From positions 1-64,000 of the forward strand of contig NZ_JVFV01000041.1 of NCBI RefSeq assembly GCF_001073085.1: 64,000 nucleotides of DNA, given 5' to 3'. Below, piece by piece: positions 8,150 through 16,069 of this stretch (the stretch's first letter is position 1; each line of letters opens with the position of its first letter). The translations under genes and the position numbers were made by a program. This stretch comes from Streptococcus pseudopneumoniae. Its GTDB lineage: Bacteria; Bacillota; Bacilli; Lactobacillales; Streptococcaceae. The notes under the pieces were generated by a model that searched no databases, had not been told where the DNA came from, and worked only from the letters and a program-made list of their open reading frames with translations.

Positions 8150-9433
8150 TTAGGAGATAATTTCGATGATTTCACGCGATTTTATCACTTCATCACTCAT
8201 TTTAATTTTAACATATTTTTGGAAATCTGTAACTAGTTCCGGAGAAATTTTGCCATTTGCATATACTTTTGCGACAATTTCACCTTTTTTGACTGATTCT
8301 CCAACTTTCTTCTCAAAAACAATCCCTGTCTCATAGTCAAGAGCATCTGTTTTAACGGCACGACCAGCACCCAATCTCATAGCAAAAAGACCAAACTCCA
8401 TGGCTGGAAGTTCTGCGATAAGTCCGTCTTCTTGAGCAGGAATATCAACTACATGGTCAACTTTTACTGGACGATAGAGGTCTTCTAGGTCTCCACCCTG
8501 AGCTAGAACCATCTCTTCAAATTTCTTGAGGGCCTGCCCATTTTCAAGATGTTGCCTTACTTCCTCAATAGTTTTTTCAACATTTGCTAATGATAACATA
8601 ATCTGGGCCAACTCACAGATAAAGTGGCTAATATCTTGACGGCCTTTACCTTGAAGAATTTCCAGAGCTTCTAGGATTTCTAAACGATTACCAATGGCAC
8701 GTCCCAAAGGTTGACTCATATCAGTAATAACTGCTACTGTCTTACGACCTACAGCCTTACCAAGGTTTACCATGGTTTGAGCCAGTTGGCGTGCCTCATC
8801 AACTGTCTTCATAAAGGCACCTTCACCCACTGTTACATCAAGTAAGATAGCATCAGCTCCAGCTGCAATTTTTTTACTCATGACCGAACTAGCAATCAGT
8901 GGAATAGTATCAACGGTCGCAGTTACATCTCGAAGGGCATAGAGAAGTTTGTCAGCCTTAACCAGTTGATCGGATTGCCCAATAACTGAAACCCCAATAT
9001 TCTGGACTTGTTTGATAAAATCATCTTGACTTCGCTCTACTTGAAATCCTTTAATGGACTCTAATTTATCAATTGTTCCACCTGTGTGTCCCAAACCTCG
9101 ACCACTCATCTTAGCAACTGGGACATCAAAACTGGCTACCAAGGGTGCTAGGATTAAAGTTACCTTGTCACCAACACCACCCGTAGAGTGTTTATCAACC
9201 TTGATACCTTCAATAGCAGACAAATCAAACTCCTGACCTGTCTTGACCATGTTCATGGTTAAGTCAGAAATCTCTCTAGTGGTCATGCCTTGGAAATAAA
9301 CAGCCATAGCAAAGGCTGACATCTGGTAATCAGGAACAGTTCCTGCAACATAACCTTCAATCAGCCATTGGATTTCATTGGAACTGAGTTCTTGTCCGTC
9401 TCTTTTTTTCTGGATTAGATCTACTGCTCTCAT
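8150..9433 (-). CDS. pdp: Pyrimidine-nucleoside phosphorylase
   Basis: A 427-residue phosphorylase of the thymidine/pyrimidine-nucleoside family, producing free uracil or thymine and (deoxy)ribose-1-phosphate. The N-terminal signature SGRGLGHTGGTIDKLES, the phosphate loop KHSTGGVGDK and the C-terminal PYNP domain are all visible. The length suits a broad-specificity Pdp of Firmicutes. It overlaps the preceding methyltransferase gene by 4 bp (ATGA type), indicating coupling, and is followed by deoC and cdd, completing pyrimidine nucleoside salvage in one transcript. Confidence 0.97.
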   Translation of the reverse strand: MRAVDLIQKKRDGQELSSNEIQWLIEGYVAGTVPDYQMSAFAMAVYFQGMTTREISDLTMNMVKTGQEFDLSAIEGIKVDKHSTGGVGDKVTLILAPLVASFDVPVAKMSGRGLGHTGGTIDKLESIKGFQVERSQDDFIKQVQNIGVSVIGQSDQLVKADKLLYALRDVTATVDTIPLIASSVMSKKIAAGADAILLDVTVGEGAFMKTVDEARQLAQTMVNLGKAVGRKTVAVITDMSQPLGRAIGNRLEILEALEILQGKGRQDISHFICELAQIMLSLANVEKTIEEVRQHLENGQALKKFEEMVLAQGGDLEDLYRPVKVDHVVDIPAQEDGLIAELPAMEFGLFAMRLGAGRAVKTDALDYETGIVFEKKVGESVKKGEIVAKVYANGKISPELVTDFQKYVKIKMSDEVIKSREIIEIIS

Positions 9434-10020
9434 TCTTTTACACTTCTAAGGATGTAATATCCCTTATCTTTCTTTACAACCTCGCAATTGCCAAATACGT
9501 CTTCCATCTTACTTTTGGCACTTGGGGCTCCTTGTTTTTTCTGGATAACGATCGTCAAATCTCCACCATCTACTAAAAAGTCTATACTTTTTTCGATGAT
9601 TTCGTGAACTACTTGCTTGCCTGCACGTATGGGCGGATTCGAAATGACATGGTTAAATTGTCCCTCTACCTGCTCATAAATATTAGACTGGAAGATAGTC
9701 GCTTGAACCTTGTTTTTTACTGCATTTTGCTGGGCTAAATCCAGGGCACGATTATTGATATCCACCATAGTTGCTTGGGCACCATAAGCCTTGACCAAAG
9801 ACAAGCCTATTGGACCATAGCCACAACCAACATCAAGAATTTTTTCACCTTTTTCAACATCAAGGCATCTTAACAACAACTGACTTCCAAAGTCAATCAT
9901 TTTTTTACTAAAGACACCAGCATCTGTCAAAAAGGTCATCTTTTGCCCAAGTAGCTCAACTCTAAGCTCATGAACATCATGGGCTGCATCTGGATTTTCT
10001 GCATAATACATTTTACTCAT
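9430..10020 (-). CDS. Class I SAM-dependent methyltransferase, RsmC-like
   Basis: A 196-residue methyltransferase with motif I LDVGCGYGPIG near residue 62 and the motif IV NPPI tetrapeptide near 130, which is typical of N-directed methylases of the RsmC/MTS family. The short length corresponds to the stand-alone MTS domain found in Gram-positives. The target is unknown; 16S rRNA guanine is the usual guess. It is the first gene of the nucleoside salvage operon. The ATG lies only 6 bp from a -10 element and no Shine-Dalgarno sequence is visible, so the mRNA may be leaderless. Confidence 0.88.
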   Translation of the reverse strand: MSKMYYAENPDAAHDVHELRVELLGQKMTFLTDAGVFSKKMIDFGSQLLLRCLDVEKGEKILDVGCGYGPIGLSLVKAYGAQATMVDINNRALDLAQQNAVKNKVQATIFQSNIYEQVEGQFNHVISNPPIRAGKQVVHEIIEKSIDFLVDGGDLTIVIQKKQGAPSAKSKMEDVFGNCEVVKKDKGYYILRSVKE

Positions 10021-10026
10021 GATACT

Positions 10027-10056
10027 ATTTTACCATAAAAATAAGTTATTTGTAAA
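10027..10056 (-). promoter_or_regulatory. Promoter of the nucleoside salvage operon
   Basis: On the minus strand an extended -10 (TGGTAAAAT, hexamer at 10027-10032) lies 18 bp from a -35-like TTTACA (10051-10056). The expected start point, 6-7 bp beyond the -10, coincides with the ATG at 10018-10020. Confidence 0.65.
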
Positions 10057-10067
10057 TCGTTTGCAAA
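10049..10067. promoter_or_regulatory. Palindromic operator candidate over the -35 of the salvage operon
   Basis: The minus strand reads TTTGCAAACGATTTACAAA. The 8-bp half sites TTTGCAAA and TTTACAAA differ by one base across a CGA centre. It overlaps the -35 hexamer, as a repressor site would. It resembles a CcpA cre site (TGNAANCG...) with one extra central base, so catabolite control is possible, but a nucleoside-responsive repressor is equally compatible. Confidence 0.5.
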
Positions 10068-10127
10068 GGTATCAAGTCCTTAAATCACATTGTATTTTTT
10101 CAAAAATAATATAAGTTCTGATTAGGA

Positions 10128-10406
10128 TTAGGGACCTAGTAAAAAGCTCCCTACTGCCATAGTAATCGGAAAAGCAAAGATACAAGCTAAACCAAAAAAG
10201 AAGAGCCACCACTTTCTTTTAAAGAAAGCTAACACAAGGTAGCCAAGACCTACGAGGGGCAATAAAATAAAAAGAACAAAAGTGGTCCAGTTATAGGAGT
10301 AAGGTCCTATTGAAAAGGAGAAATTCACCCAGTTTGGTGATAACCATAAAACAACTACAAATAGGCTGATAAAAACCAGCGTTTTTTCTCTTAATCTAGC
10401 TTTCAT
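10128..10406 (-). CDS. Small membrane protein, unrecognised
   Basis: A 92-residue hydrophobic protein. After a basic N-terminus (MKARLREK) there are about three predicted membrane segments (residues 10-26, 39-60 and 66-88), separated by short loops including KRKWW. AGGAGAA precedes the ATG at 10404-10406. I do not recognise the family. It stands alone between the salvage operon and another small membrane protein on the same strand, with 168 bp of A+T-rich sequence between the two, and it may be species-specific. Confidence 0.6.
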   Translation of the reverse strand: MKARLREKTLVFISLFVVVLWLSPNWVNFSFSIGPYSYNWTTFVLFILLPLVGLGYLVLAFFKRKWWLFFFGLACIFAFPITMAVGSFLLGP

Positions 10407-10574
10407 CTTAGTTCTCCTTTATAGGTTTTCCCTCTTAGATTTTAACAAAGAAAGCGCTATTCTTCAATCTCAATCAATTATTGGAAACGAATGACAAGTC
10501 ATTGGGAGCTACAAGGTATCACAGTCAGGATAAAACAACAAATTTATTGTCTAAAATCAGACGCATTTTGATTA

Positions 10575-10979
10575 CTATTGCTTTACCTTCAAATACTTAA
10601 TTATCAACAGGATTCCCAACAAGATGTTTAGATAAAAGCCCAACTGATAAGTTTGTGTCAGGATTTCCAAACTTGTCCACAGGCGTATCAAATCTTCTAT
10701 TGACATGCGAAATAAATAACCCTCTGTAGCAATCCACAAAATCAAAAATAAATAACTACCAGCAGCAAGGAATTTTGTCCAACCTTTCCTTAACAACCAT
10801 GCAATGAGGAGTGAACAAATGAAAATAGTTGTTACAATGGAATAATCCATTAAAAATGTAAAACCGTAATAAATTTCCACACAACGTCTACCATTATCCA
10901 CATTTACTCCTTTTATAAAAGGTAAAGCAAAACTTAAAATAAAACAGAGTTCCAATATGTAACTTTTTATGATTTTCAT
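10575..10979 (-). CDS. Small membrane protein, unrecognised
   Basis: A 134-residue protein with four likely membrane spans (about residues 7-25, 45-63, 70-88 and 110-130). A short outward loop with cysteine (GRRCVEIYYG) follows the first span. AGGAGG lies just upstream of the ATG, supporting translation. The layout resembles small DUF-type integral membrane proteins of lactic acid bacteria, but I cannot name the family. Its neighbours, a second small membrane protein and the divergent coaA, give no functional clue. Confidence 0.6.
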   Translation of the reverse strand: MKIIKSYILELCFILSFALPFIKGVNVDNGRRCVEIYYGFTFLMDYSIVTTIFICSLLIAWLLRKGWTKFLAAGSYLFLILWIATEGYLFRMSIEDLIRLWTSLEILTQTYQLGFYLNILLGILLIIKYLKVKQ

Positions 10980-11180
10980 AGTACACCTCCTATAAGTTGT
11001 GAACTAAAAATCTCTCTTTATTAGCTGATAAAATCAGGAGAAATCAGCTCCTACTTCATCAATAAATTGTTCATTCTCTATCTACTTATAGTATATACTA
11101 CTGACTTACCACATTCAAGAAACCGCTTTATTTTTTTAGCTTTTTATGGTATGATAGACAAAATATCTAGGGGAAAATAA

Positions 11181-12101
11181 ATGACCAACGAATTTTTACA
11201 TTTTGAAAGGATAAACCGCGAAACTTGGCAATCCTTGCATCGCAAAACAACTCCTCCCTTGACCGAGGAAGAGTTAGATTCTATTAAGAGTTTCAATGAC
11301 CAGATTAGCCTTCAAGACGTTACAGATATCTATCTGCCACTGGCACATCTGATTCAGATTTACAAACGTTCCAAAGAAGACCTTGCCTTCTCAAAAGGCA
11401 TTTTCCTTCAAAGAGAGAGCAAAAAACAGCCCTTTATTATTGGAATTTCAGGAAGTGTTGCCGTAGGTAAGTCAACTACTAGTCGGCTCTTGCAAATTTT
11501 GCTGTCTCGTATCGTTCCTGGAGCAAGTGTTGAACTAGTTACTACAGATGGTTTTTTATACCCAAATAGTGTCTTAATTGAGCAAGACATTCTCAACCGC
11601 AAGGGTTTTCCTGAGAGTTACGACATGGAAGCTTTGCTCAATTTCCTAGACCAACTTAAAAATGGGCAGGATGTTGATATACCTGTTTATTCCCATGAAA
11701 TCTATGATATCGTGCCAGGTCAAAAACAACGAGTAGAAGCTGCTGATTTTGTCATTGTTGAAGGAATCAACGTATTCCAAAATCCACATAATGCCCGTCT
11801 CTATATTACTGATTTCTTTGACTTTTCAATCTATGTCGATGCCGCTGTCGAAGACATTGAAAGTTGGTATTTGGATCGATTCTTAAAACTCCTTAGCTTT
11901 GCTCAAGATGATCCAGGCAACTATTACTACCGTTTCACTCAACTTCCTCTTAGTGAAGTCAAGGATTTTGCTCACCAAGTTTGGACCAGTATTAACCTCA
12001 CCAATCTCCAAAATTACATTGAACCGACACGAAATCGAGCCGAGGTCATTCTCCATAAATCTAAAAATCACGAAATTGATGAAATTTACTTAAAAAAATA
12101 A
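11181..12101 (+). CDS. coaA: Pantothenate kinase, type I
   Basis: A 306-residue bacterial type I pantothenate kinase, catalysing the first committed step of coenzyme A synthesis (ATP + pantothenate to 4'-phosphopantothenate). The P-loop [12 protein letters not shown] is near residue 96, followed by [11 protein letters not shown] and GFPESYD, which shape the pantothenate pocket. The length matches E. coli and pneumococcal CoaA. GGGG precedes the ATG and a TATGAT -10 lies about 30 bp upstream. It runs opposite to the preceding genes and is followed by rpsT with its own promoter. Confidence 0.96.
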   Translation: MTNEFLHFERINRETWQSLHRKTTPPLTEEELDSIKSFNDQISLQDVTDIYLPLAHLIQIYKRSKEDLAFSKGIFLQRESKKQPFIIGISGSVAVGKSTTSRLLQILLSRIVPGASVELVTTDGFLYPNSVLIEQDILNRKGFPESYDMEALLNFLDQLKNGQDVDIPVYSHEIYDIVPGQKQRVEAADFVIVEGINVFQNPHNARLYITDFFDFSIYVDAAVEDIESWYLDRFLKLLSFAQDDPGNYYYRFTQLPLSEVKDFAHQVWTSINLTNLQNYIEPTRNRAEVILHKSKNHEIDEIYLKK

Positions 12102-12108
12102 TTTTCCC

Positions 12109-12137
12109 TTGTCAAAACGTAAGTTTTCAGATATAAT
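12109..12137 (+). promoter_or_regulatory. Promoter of rpsT
   Basis: TTGTCA (12109-12114) and TATAAT (12132-12137) with an ideal 17-bp spacer lie immediately after coaA, giving rpsT a strong promoter of its own. Confidence 0.8.
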
Positions 12138-12168
12138 GGTATAGTTAGTAAAAATGGAGGTAAGAACA

Positions 12169-12402
12169 TTGGCAAACATTAAATCAGCTATCAAACGCGC
12201 TGAATTGAACGTTAAACAAAACGAAAAGAACTCAGCTCAAAAATCAGCTATGCGTACTGCTATCAAAGCTTTTGAAGCAAACCCATCTGAAGAACTTTAC
12301 CGTGCTGCCAGCTCAGCTATCGATAAAGCAGAAACTAAAGGTTTGATCCACAAAAACAAAGCTAGCCGTGATAAAGCACGTCTTGCAGCTAAACTTGGTT
12401 AA
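12169..12402 (+). CDS. rpsT: 30S ribosomal protein S20
   Basis: A 77-residue, very basic primary 16S rRNA-binding protein ([20 protein letters not shown]...). I place the start at the TTG at 12169-12171, not the ATG at 12154. The TTG gives the family's N-terminus ([10 protein letters not shown]) and is preceded by the ribosome site GGAGG (12156-12160), which overlaps the ATG alternative. A weak TTG start is well known for rpsT and fits its translational autoregulation, in which free S20 competes with initiation. A clear terminator follows. Confidence 0.95.
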   Translation: MANIKSAIKRAELNVKQNEKNSAQKSAMRTAIKAFEANPSEELYRAASSAIDKAETKGLIHKNKASRDKARLAAKLG

Positions 12403-12423
12403 TCTTTAACTGCATACAAAATG

Positions 12424-12443
12424 AGCTCCTCGGAGCTTTTTTT
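12424..12443 (+). terminator. rpsT terminator
   Basis: AGCTCC-TC-GGAGCT followed by seven T residues, 21 bp after the rpsT stop. Confidence 0.9.
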
Positions 12444-12467
12444 GTACACATTTTTCTGGAGGTCATT

Positions 12468-12974
12468 ATGAAAATATCTATCATCGGATATTCAGGATCA
12501 GGTAAATCTACTCTTGCAGAAAAACTGGCCAAGCACTACTCTATTCCAAAACTTCATATGGACACCCTTCAATTTCAGCCTGGTTGGCAGGACAGTGACC
12601 GTGACTGGATGCTTAAGGAGATGGAGACTTTCCTTACCAAACACAAAGATTGGATCATTGATGGCAACTACTCTTGGTGTTGCTATGAGGAAAGAATGGA
12701 GCAAGCTGACCAGATCATCTTTTTAAACTTCTCTGCGTGGAATTGTCTGCTAAGAGCCTTTAAGCGGTATTTAAAGTACAGAGGAAAAGTTAGAGAAAGT
12801 ATGGCAGCGGGATGCCCCGAGCAATTCAATTGGGAATTTATCCGTTGGATTCTCTGGGATGGACGAACTTTTTCTCACCAAAAACAGTACAACCAGCTTT
12901 GTCGTGAGTATGCTGATAAAGTCACAATCATCAGCAATCAAAAAGAGCTTAATCAATTTATAAATCAAATTTGA
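12468..12974 (+). CDS. P-loop protein of the FlaR/topology-modulation (adenylate kinase-like) family
   Basis: A 168-residue P-loop NTPase with Walker A GYSGSGKST at residues 7-15, an HMDTLQFQPGW segment and the WIIDGNYSW motif that marks the 'DNA topology modulation protein FlaR' family. These proteins have an adenylate-kinase-like fold, and their real substrate is unknown; the historical name should not be read as a demonstrated role in supercoiling. It has GGAGG upstream and is a single gene bounded by the rpsT terminator and a bidirectional terminator. Confidence 0.85.
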   Translation: MKISIIGYSGSGKSTLAEKLAKHYSIPKLHMDTLQFQPGWQDSDRDWMLKEMETFLTKHKDWIIDGNYSWCCYEERMEQADQIIFLNFSAWNCLLRAFKRYLKYRGKVRESMAAGCPEQFNWEFIRWILWDGRTFSHQKQYNQLCREYADKVTIISNQKELNQFINQI

Positions 12975-13026
12975 GATTCCCCGATAAATGGAGAGAATCT
13001 TGTTCATAGTTTCTGAGGCGTGATAC

Positions 13027-13070
13027 AAAAAAACTGAAGGAAGTATAGTTCTACTTCTTTCAGTTTTTTA
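13027..13070. terminator. Bidirectional terminator between the FlaR-like gene and sir2
   Basis: A long stem AAAAACTGAAGGAAGTA / TACTTCTTTCAGTTTTTT with A- and T-runs on its two sides, placed between converging genes. It serves both; the sir2 stop overlaps its right edge. Confidence 0.85.
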
Positions 13071-13799
13071 TTGTCTCAATTTAGAAAAAACTTCTCCGAT
13101 CTTACCTTCGATAACTAAATCAGCTTGGCTATCTTGAGGGGTGCTGGACTTGTTGATAACGACAAGATTTGACCCTGAAAAATAATTGATGAGGTTAGCT
13201 GCAGGATAAACGACTAAGGAAGTTCCTCCAATAATCAATAAATCTGCTTGCTGAATGGCTCGAGCTGCTCGACTAAATACGTCCATATCTAGCGATTCCT
13301 CATAAAGGGTTACATCAGGTTTGACCACTTTACCACAATATAAACAATGGGGAACTGGACCTTCAAGTGCCAAAAAATCATCCAAATCATAAAAGTGATG
13401 ACAGCCCAAACAGTAATTTCGATCTGCACTACCATGCAGTTTCAAAACATTTTCAGAACCCGCCATTTCATGCAAGCTATCAATATTTTGCGTCACAATT
13501 GCTTTTAATTTACCTGTTTTTTCTAACGACGCTAGATAATTATGTGCTAAATTTGGCTTGGCATCTGGATAGACGAGATATTTTTTGTAGAAATCAAAAA
13601 AGTCCTCTGGATAGCGTTCAAACATGGTGCGTGAAACCAATTGCTCGGCAGAAAAATGGCGTCCCAACTTAAGACTATAAACACCATCAGAACTTCGAAA
13701 ATCTGGAATATTAGATTCTGTAGAAACTCCTGCACCACCGAAAAAGACAATTCTTTGACTTTGGTCAATGATTTCCTGTAGTTGTGCAATTTTATCCAT
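13068..13799 (-). CDS. Sir2-family NAD-dependent protein deacylase
   Basis: A 243-residue class III deacylase: NAD+ plus acyl-lysine gives nicotinamide, O-acyl-ADP-ribose and free lysine. The GGAGVSTESNIPDFRS NAD-binding loop is at residues 20-35, with TQNIDSLHE, the catalytic-base KLHGS, and a four-cysteine zinc knuckle (CLGC...CLYC). It looks like a housekeeping sirtuin rather than a defence Sir2: compact and without fused domains. It lies downstream of deoD on the same strand, separated by a hairpin, so it is probably expressed separately. Confidence 0.93.
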   Translation of the reverse strand: MDKIAQLQEIIDQSQRIVFFGGAGVSTESNIPDFRSSDGVYSLKLGRHFSAEQLVSRTMFERYPEDFFDFYKKYLVYPDAKPNLAHNYLASLEKTGKLKAIVTQNIDSLHEMAGSENVLKLHGSADRNYCLGCHHFYDLDDFLALEGPVPHCLYCGKVVKPDVTLYEESLDMDVFSRAARAIQQADLLIIGGTSLVVYPAANLINYFSGSNLVVINKSSTPQDSQADLVIEGKIGEVFSKLRQ

Positions 13800-13825
13800 T
13801 TTGTACTCCTAGGAATTTTCAAGTT

Positions 13826-13874
13826 AAAAAGTTGAAAGCCTTGACCTCTTATCAACTTGGCTTCCAACTTTATT
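13826..13874 (-). terminator. Hairpin between deoD and sir2
   Basis: AAAGTTGAAAGCC pairs with GGCTTCCAACTTT across a roughly 18-nt loop, upstream of sir2. On the minus strand it is followed by TTTTTAACTTG. It is a plausible terminator of upstream transcription. The rest of 13800-14027 shows nothing recognisable. Confidence 0.5.
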
Positions 13875-14027
13875 TGATTATGATTAAGATATTAAACTGA
13901 CTAGTCTCGGTTCTTTGACACAATTAGGCTTTCTTCAAAGTTCTTATTCTCATCTATTAGAAGATTGAAGCAATGAACATGCTTATCATTTTGAGAACAA
14001 GAGTAATCACATGAATGGAATCTAACT

Positions 14028-14738
14028 TTAGTCTGCAATCAAAGTTTCTAGACCAACCTTCATCATATCTGTGAAAGTATTTTGACGCTCTTCTGCAGTT
14101 GTATCTTCATCTGGATTAACCAAACTATCTGAAATAGTCATGATAGCAAGAGCATCAACATGGTGTTGGGCAGCAAGATAGTACAGCGCCGCTGCTTCCA
14201 TTTCCACCGCTTTTACTCCCCACTTACCAAGTTCGATATTCTTCTCAAAGTAGTTTGAGTAGAAGACATCTGATGACAAAACATTTCCGACGTGAGTAGT
14301 CATGCCGAGGTCTTTGGCAATATGGTAGGCTTTATCTAGCAAATCAAAGCTAGCAATTTGAGGAAAATCGTATTGAGGCCAGTCGTTGCGGATGATATTT
14401 GAATTGGTAGCAGCTGCTTGTGCCAAGACCAACTCACGAACGTGAACGTCCTCATTCAAAGAACCAGCCGTTCCGACACGGATCAATTTTTTCACACCGT
14501 AGTCCACGATCAATTCACGTGCATAAATAGAGATTGAGGGCATACCCATCCCTGTTCCCATAACAGATACACGGTGACCTTTGTAAGTACCTGTGTAACC
14601 AAACATGTTACGGACTTTGTTAAAGCAAACAGCATCTTCAAGGAAATTCTCAGCGATAAATTTCGCACGAAGAGGATCCCCAGGAAGAAGAATTTTATCA
14701 GCAATTTCACCTTGCTTAGCAGCAATATGGATAGACAT
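14028..14738 (-). CDS. deoD: Purine-nucleoside phosphorylase, DeoD type
   Basis: A 236-residue hexameric-type purine nucleoside phosphorylase that cleaves inosine, guanosine and adenosine (including deoxy forms) with phosphate. The [16 protein letters not shown] start, the GTGMGMPS phosphate loop and the VEMEAAALY purine/ribose site with the downstream catalytic Asp (TISDSL) are intact. It complements the trimeric PunA at 17306-18115, which does not use adenosine well. Directly upstream lies a 620-bp repeated hairpin array, so its expression may be controlled by that leader. Confidence 0.96.
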   Translation of the reverse strand: MSIHIAAKQGEIADKILLPGDPLRAKFIAENFLEDAVCFNKVRNMFGYTGTYKGHRVSVMGTGMGMPSISIYARELIVDYGVKKLIRVGTAGSLNEDVHVRELVLAQAAATNSNIIRNDWPQYDFPQIASFDLLDKAYHIAKDLGMTTHVGNVLSSDVFYSNYFEKNIELGKWGVKAVEMEAAALYYLAAQHHVDALAIMTISDSLVNPDEDTTAEERQNTFTDMMKVGLETLIAD

Positions 14739-14782
14739 AGTTTATGATACAAAGAGCGACCAGAAAGCGACTGAAAATTAGG

Positions 14783-14817
14783 AATCTGACGAGAAATCCT
14801 GATTTCTCAGTCAGATT
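14783..14817 (-). promoter_or_regulatory. Long hairpin just upstream of deoD (array element B3)
   Basis: AATCTGAC-GAGAAATC pairs with GATTTCTC-A-GTCAGATT, 16 base pairs with one bulged A and a 2-nt gap, ending about 45 bp before the deoD start. The flanks read GATA before and CCTAATTTT after on the minus strand. The same flanks surround two more hairpins in the array, at 14935-14971 and 15188-15221. Confidence 0.7.
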
Positions 14818-14819
14818 AT

Positions 14820-14861
14820 CTATTTTCCGAGCTTTCCGCTCGTGTTCAAATCTGAACACAT
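14820..14861 (-). CDS. Tiny ORF (13 aa) in the deoD-upstream array, copy 3
   Basis: ATG with AGAAAGG 8 bp upstream encodes MCSDLNTSGKLGK and then stops with TAG. Near-identical peptides occur at 15092-15130 and 15300-15338. The coding stretch coincides with a palindrome (GTGTTCA...TGAACAC) and a GAGC-GGAAA-GCTC hairpin, so conservation could reflect RNA structure rather than the peptide. Whether it is translated cannot be told from sequence. Confidence 0.35.
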   Translation of the reverse strand: MCSDLNTSGKLGK

Positions 14862-15091
14862 GCTCTACCTTTCTTTATTCTAAAAGTGATACGTGGAAAG
14901 ATACCAAACCCGTCAAAAAGCGAAGGGAAAATAGAAGTTGGGCGCAGTGAGCGATGCTCGCTAGACCAACTATCTTTTCCCCACTGCTTTTAGGGTGGGT
15001 TCAATTCCTTTCTTTCTTAATTTTGATAGTATTGAGAAGATTAGACCGGCTTCAATTCAAACCCGAACTACCCTTCCTTTCATTTTTGTTT

Positions 15092-15130
15092 TTAGAAAAG
15101 CTTTCCGCTCGTGTTCAAATTTGAACACAC
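15092..15130 (-). CDS. Tiny ORF (12 aa) in the deoD-upstream array, copy 2
   Basis: GTG with AGAAAGG upstream encodes VCSNLNTSGKLF (initiating M) and TAA. It shares the CSxLNxSGKL core with the other two copies. It contains the perfect 18-bp palindrome GTGTTCAAATTTGAACAC (15111-15128). Confidence 0.3.
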   Translation of the reverse strand: MCSNLNTSGKLF

Positions 15131-15299
15131 GCTCTACCTTTCTTTTTGATATACAAGACAGGCGACAGAGAACAAAGTAAAAATAGGAAACTGACGACGC
15201 ATCGCAGATGCTAGACAGTTTATCTTTTTTACACAGTTCTCCGCCCGTATTCAGTTCAGCGAATACGGTTAACCCATCCTTTCTTTTTTTATTGAGTAA

Positions 15300-15338
15300 T
15301 TAGGAGAGCTTTCCGCTCATGTTCAAATCTGAACACAT
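15300..15338 (-). CDS. Tiny ORF (12 aa) in the deoD-upstream array, copy 1
   Basis: Begins 20 bp after the amidotransferase stop. ATG with AAAGAAAGG upstream encodes MCSDLNMSGKLS and TAA. Its position suggests it would be translated from the amidotransferase message if at all. Confidence 0.35.
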   Translation of the reverse strand: MCSDLNMSGKLS

Positions 15339-15358
15339 GCTCTACCTTTCTTTTATAT

Positions 15359-16069
15359 TTATTTTGTTAATGAATCCAAAAATTCATATAGTTTGGCATT
15401 CATTTCTCGATAATCGTAAGCACGAATGGCTTCAGGTTTTTGAACAAAGGTCAATTTTTGACTTTGTTTTTCTATAACATCTTCCCCGTCTGCAGCAATC
15501 AAGAGATTGACTGCTTCTGGATCAAATTCCAAGTGGGCTTGGAAGGCATAGTGTTTAGGACTGAAGCGAATCATCTGACGAGGACACCCTTTGGTCGTCG
15601 CAAGAACGACAGCATCCTCTGTCAATCCTGGCATATCGCCATGCCAATGACCGGTTTCAAGAGTTTCTCCCAACAAGCGGACATGCGGATCTGCTAGACC
15701 ATCCGGTGTCAAGGTCACAGGATAAACACCAATCTCGAGCTCAGGACTGTGTTCATACTCCGCGCCATAAGCAACAGACAAGAGCTGGGCACCAAGACAG
15801 ACCCCAACAATATAACGATCTGCCTTGATGGCTTTTTGAATCAACTCGATCTCTGCCTGAGGATCGTAGTATGGAAAAGCTTCTCGATCTTCATCTGGCG
15901 ATTGAGGTCCTCCCATGACGATCAAAAAGTCGATCTCATCCACTGTCTCTGGTAGAGCTTCATTCTCATAGACTTTGGTCGTGGTCACTTGATGGCCACG
16001 CTCCTGCGCCCATTTTAGATAAGCGCCCGGCACTTCAAAGTTTTCATGCAGTACAAAATGTACCTTCAT
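15359..16069 (-). CDS. Class I glutamine amidotransferase-like protein (GMP synthase GATase family)
   Basis: A 236-residue stand-alone triad amidotransferase domain. The nucleophile elbow GVCLGAQLLS holds the cysteine near residue 87, and the C-terminal AFQAHLEFD supplies His and Glu. Such GuaA-like proteins hydrolyse glutamine or gamma-glutamyl compounds; the true substrate here is unknown. I start at the ATG at 16067-16069, which overlaps the TGA of the chloride-channel gene (ATGA), rather than 25 codons upstream inside that gene. It is the last of the punA-clc-amidotransferase cluster before the deoD array. Confidence 0.85.
   Translation of the reverse strand: MKVHFVLHENFEVPGAYLKWAQERGHQVTTTKVYENEALPETVDEIDFLIVMGGPQSPDEDREAFPYYDPQAEIELIQKAIKADRYIVGVCLGAQLLSVAYGAEYEHSPELEIGVYPVTLTPDGLADPHVRLLGETLETGHWHGDMPGLTEDAVVLATTKGCPRQMIRFSPKHYAFQAHLEFDPEAVNLLIAADGEDVIEKQSQKLTFVQKPEAIRAYDYREMNAKLYEFLDSLTK

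Larger units (their letters stand above)
14829..15350 (-). repeat. Modular intergenic array of hairpins upstream of deoD
   Basis: The 620 bp between the amidotransferase and deoD hold a repeated module on the minus strand: AAAGAAAGG, then GTAGAGC, a palindrome of the GTGTTCANATTTGAACAC type, and GAGCGGAAAGCTC. Good copies are at 15306-15350, 15099-15142 and 14829-14873. Diverged copies with the same AAAGAAAGG start are at 15241-15283 (stem CCGTATTC/GAATACGG) and about 14970-15012 (CCCAC/GTGGG). Between them are longer hairpins with shared flanks at 15188-15221, 14935-14971 and 14783-14817. It is not a CRISPR, since units are irregular and contain hairpins. I do not recognise a named RNA family. 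Confidence 0.75.

Noticed and set aside
12154-12168. ATG at 12154 as the start of rpsT
   Set aside because: It lies on top of the ribosome-binding site GGAGG and would add five residues not found in S20 proteins; the TTG at 12169 fits the family.
13068-13799. Sir2 protein as an NADase-type phage defence gene
   Set aside because: It is a compact sirtuin with zinc knuckle and all deacylase motifs, and has no fused or partner defence domain such as Ago, TIR or HerA.
14829-15350. CRISPR-like repeat array upstream of deoD
   Set aside because: Units are unequal, separated by other hairpins, and differ internally; there are no uniform spacers and no cas genes.
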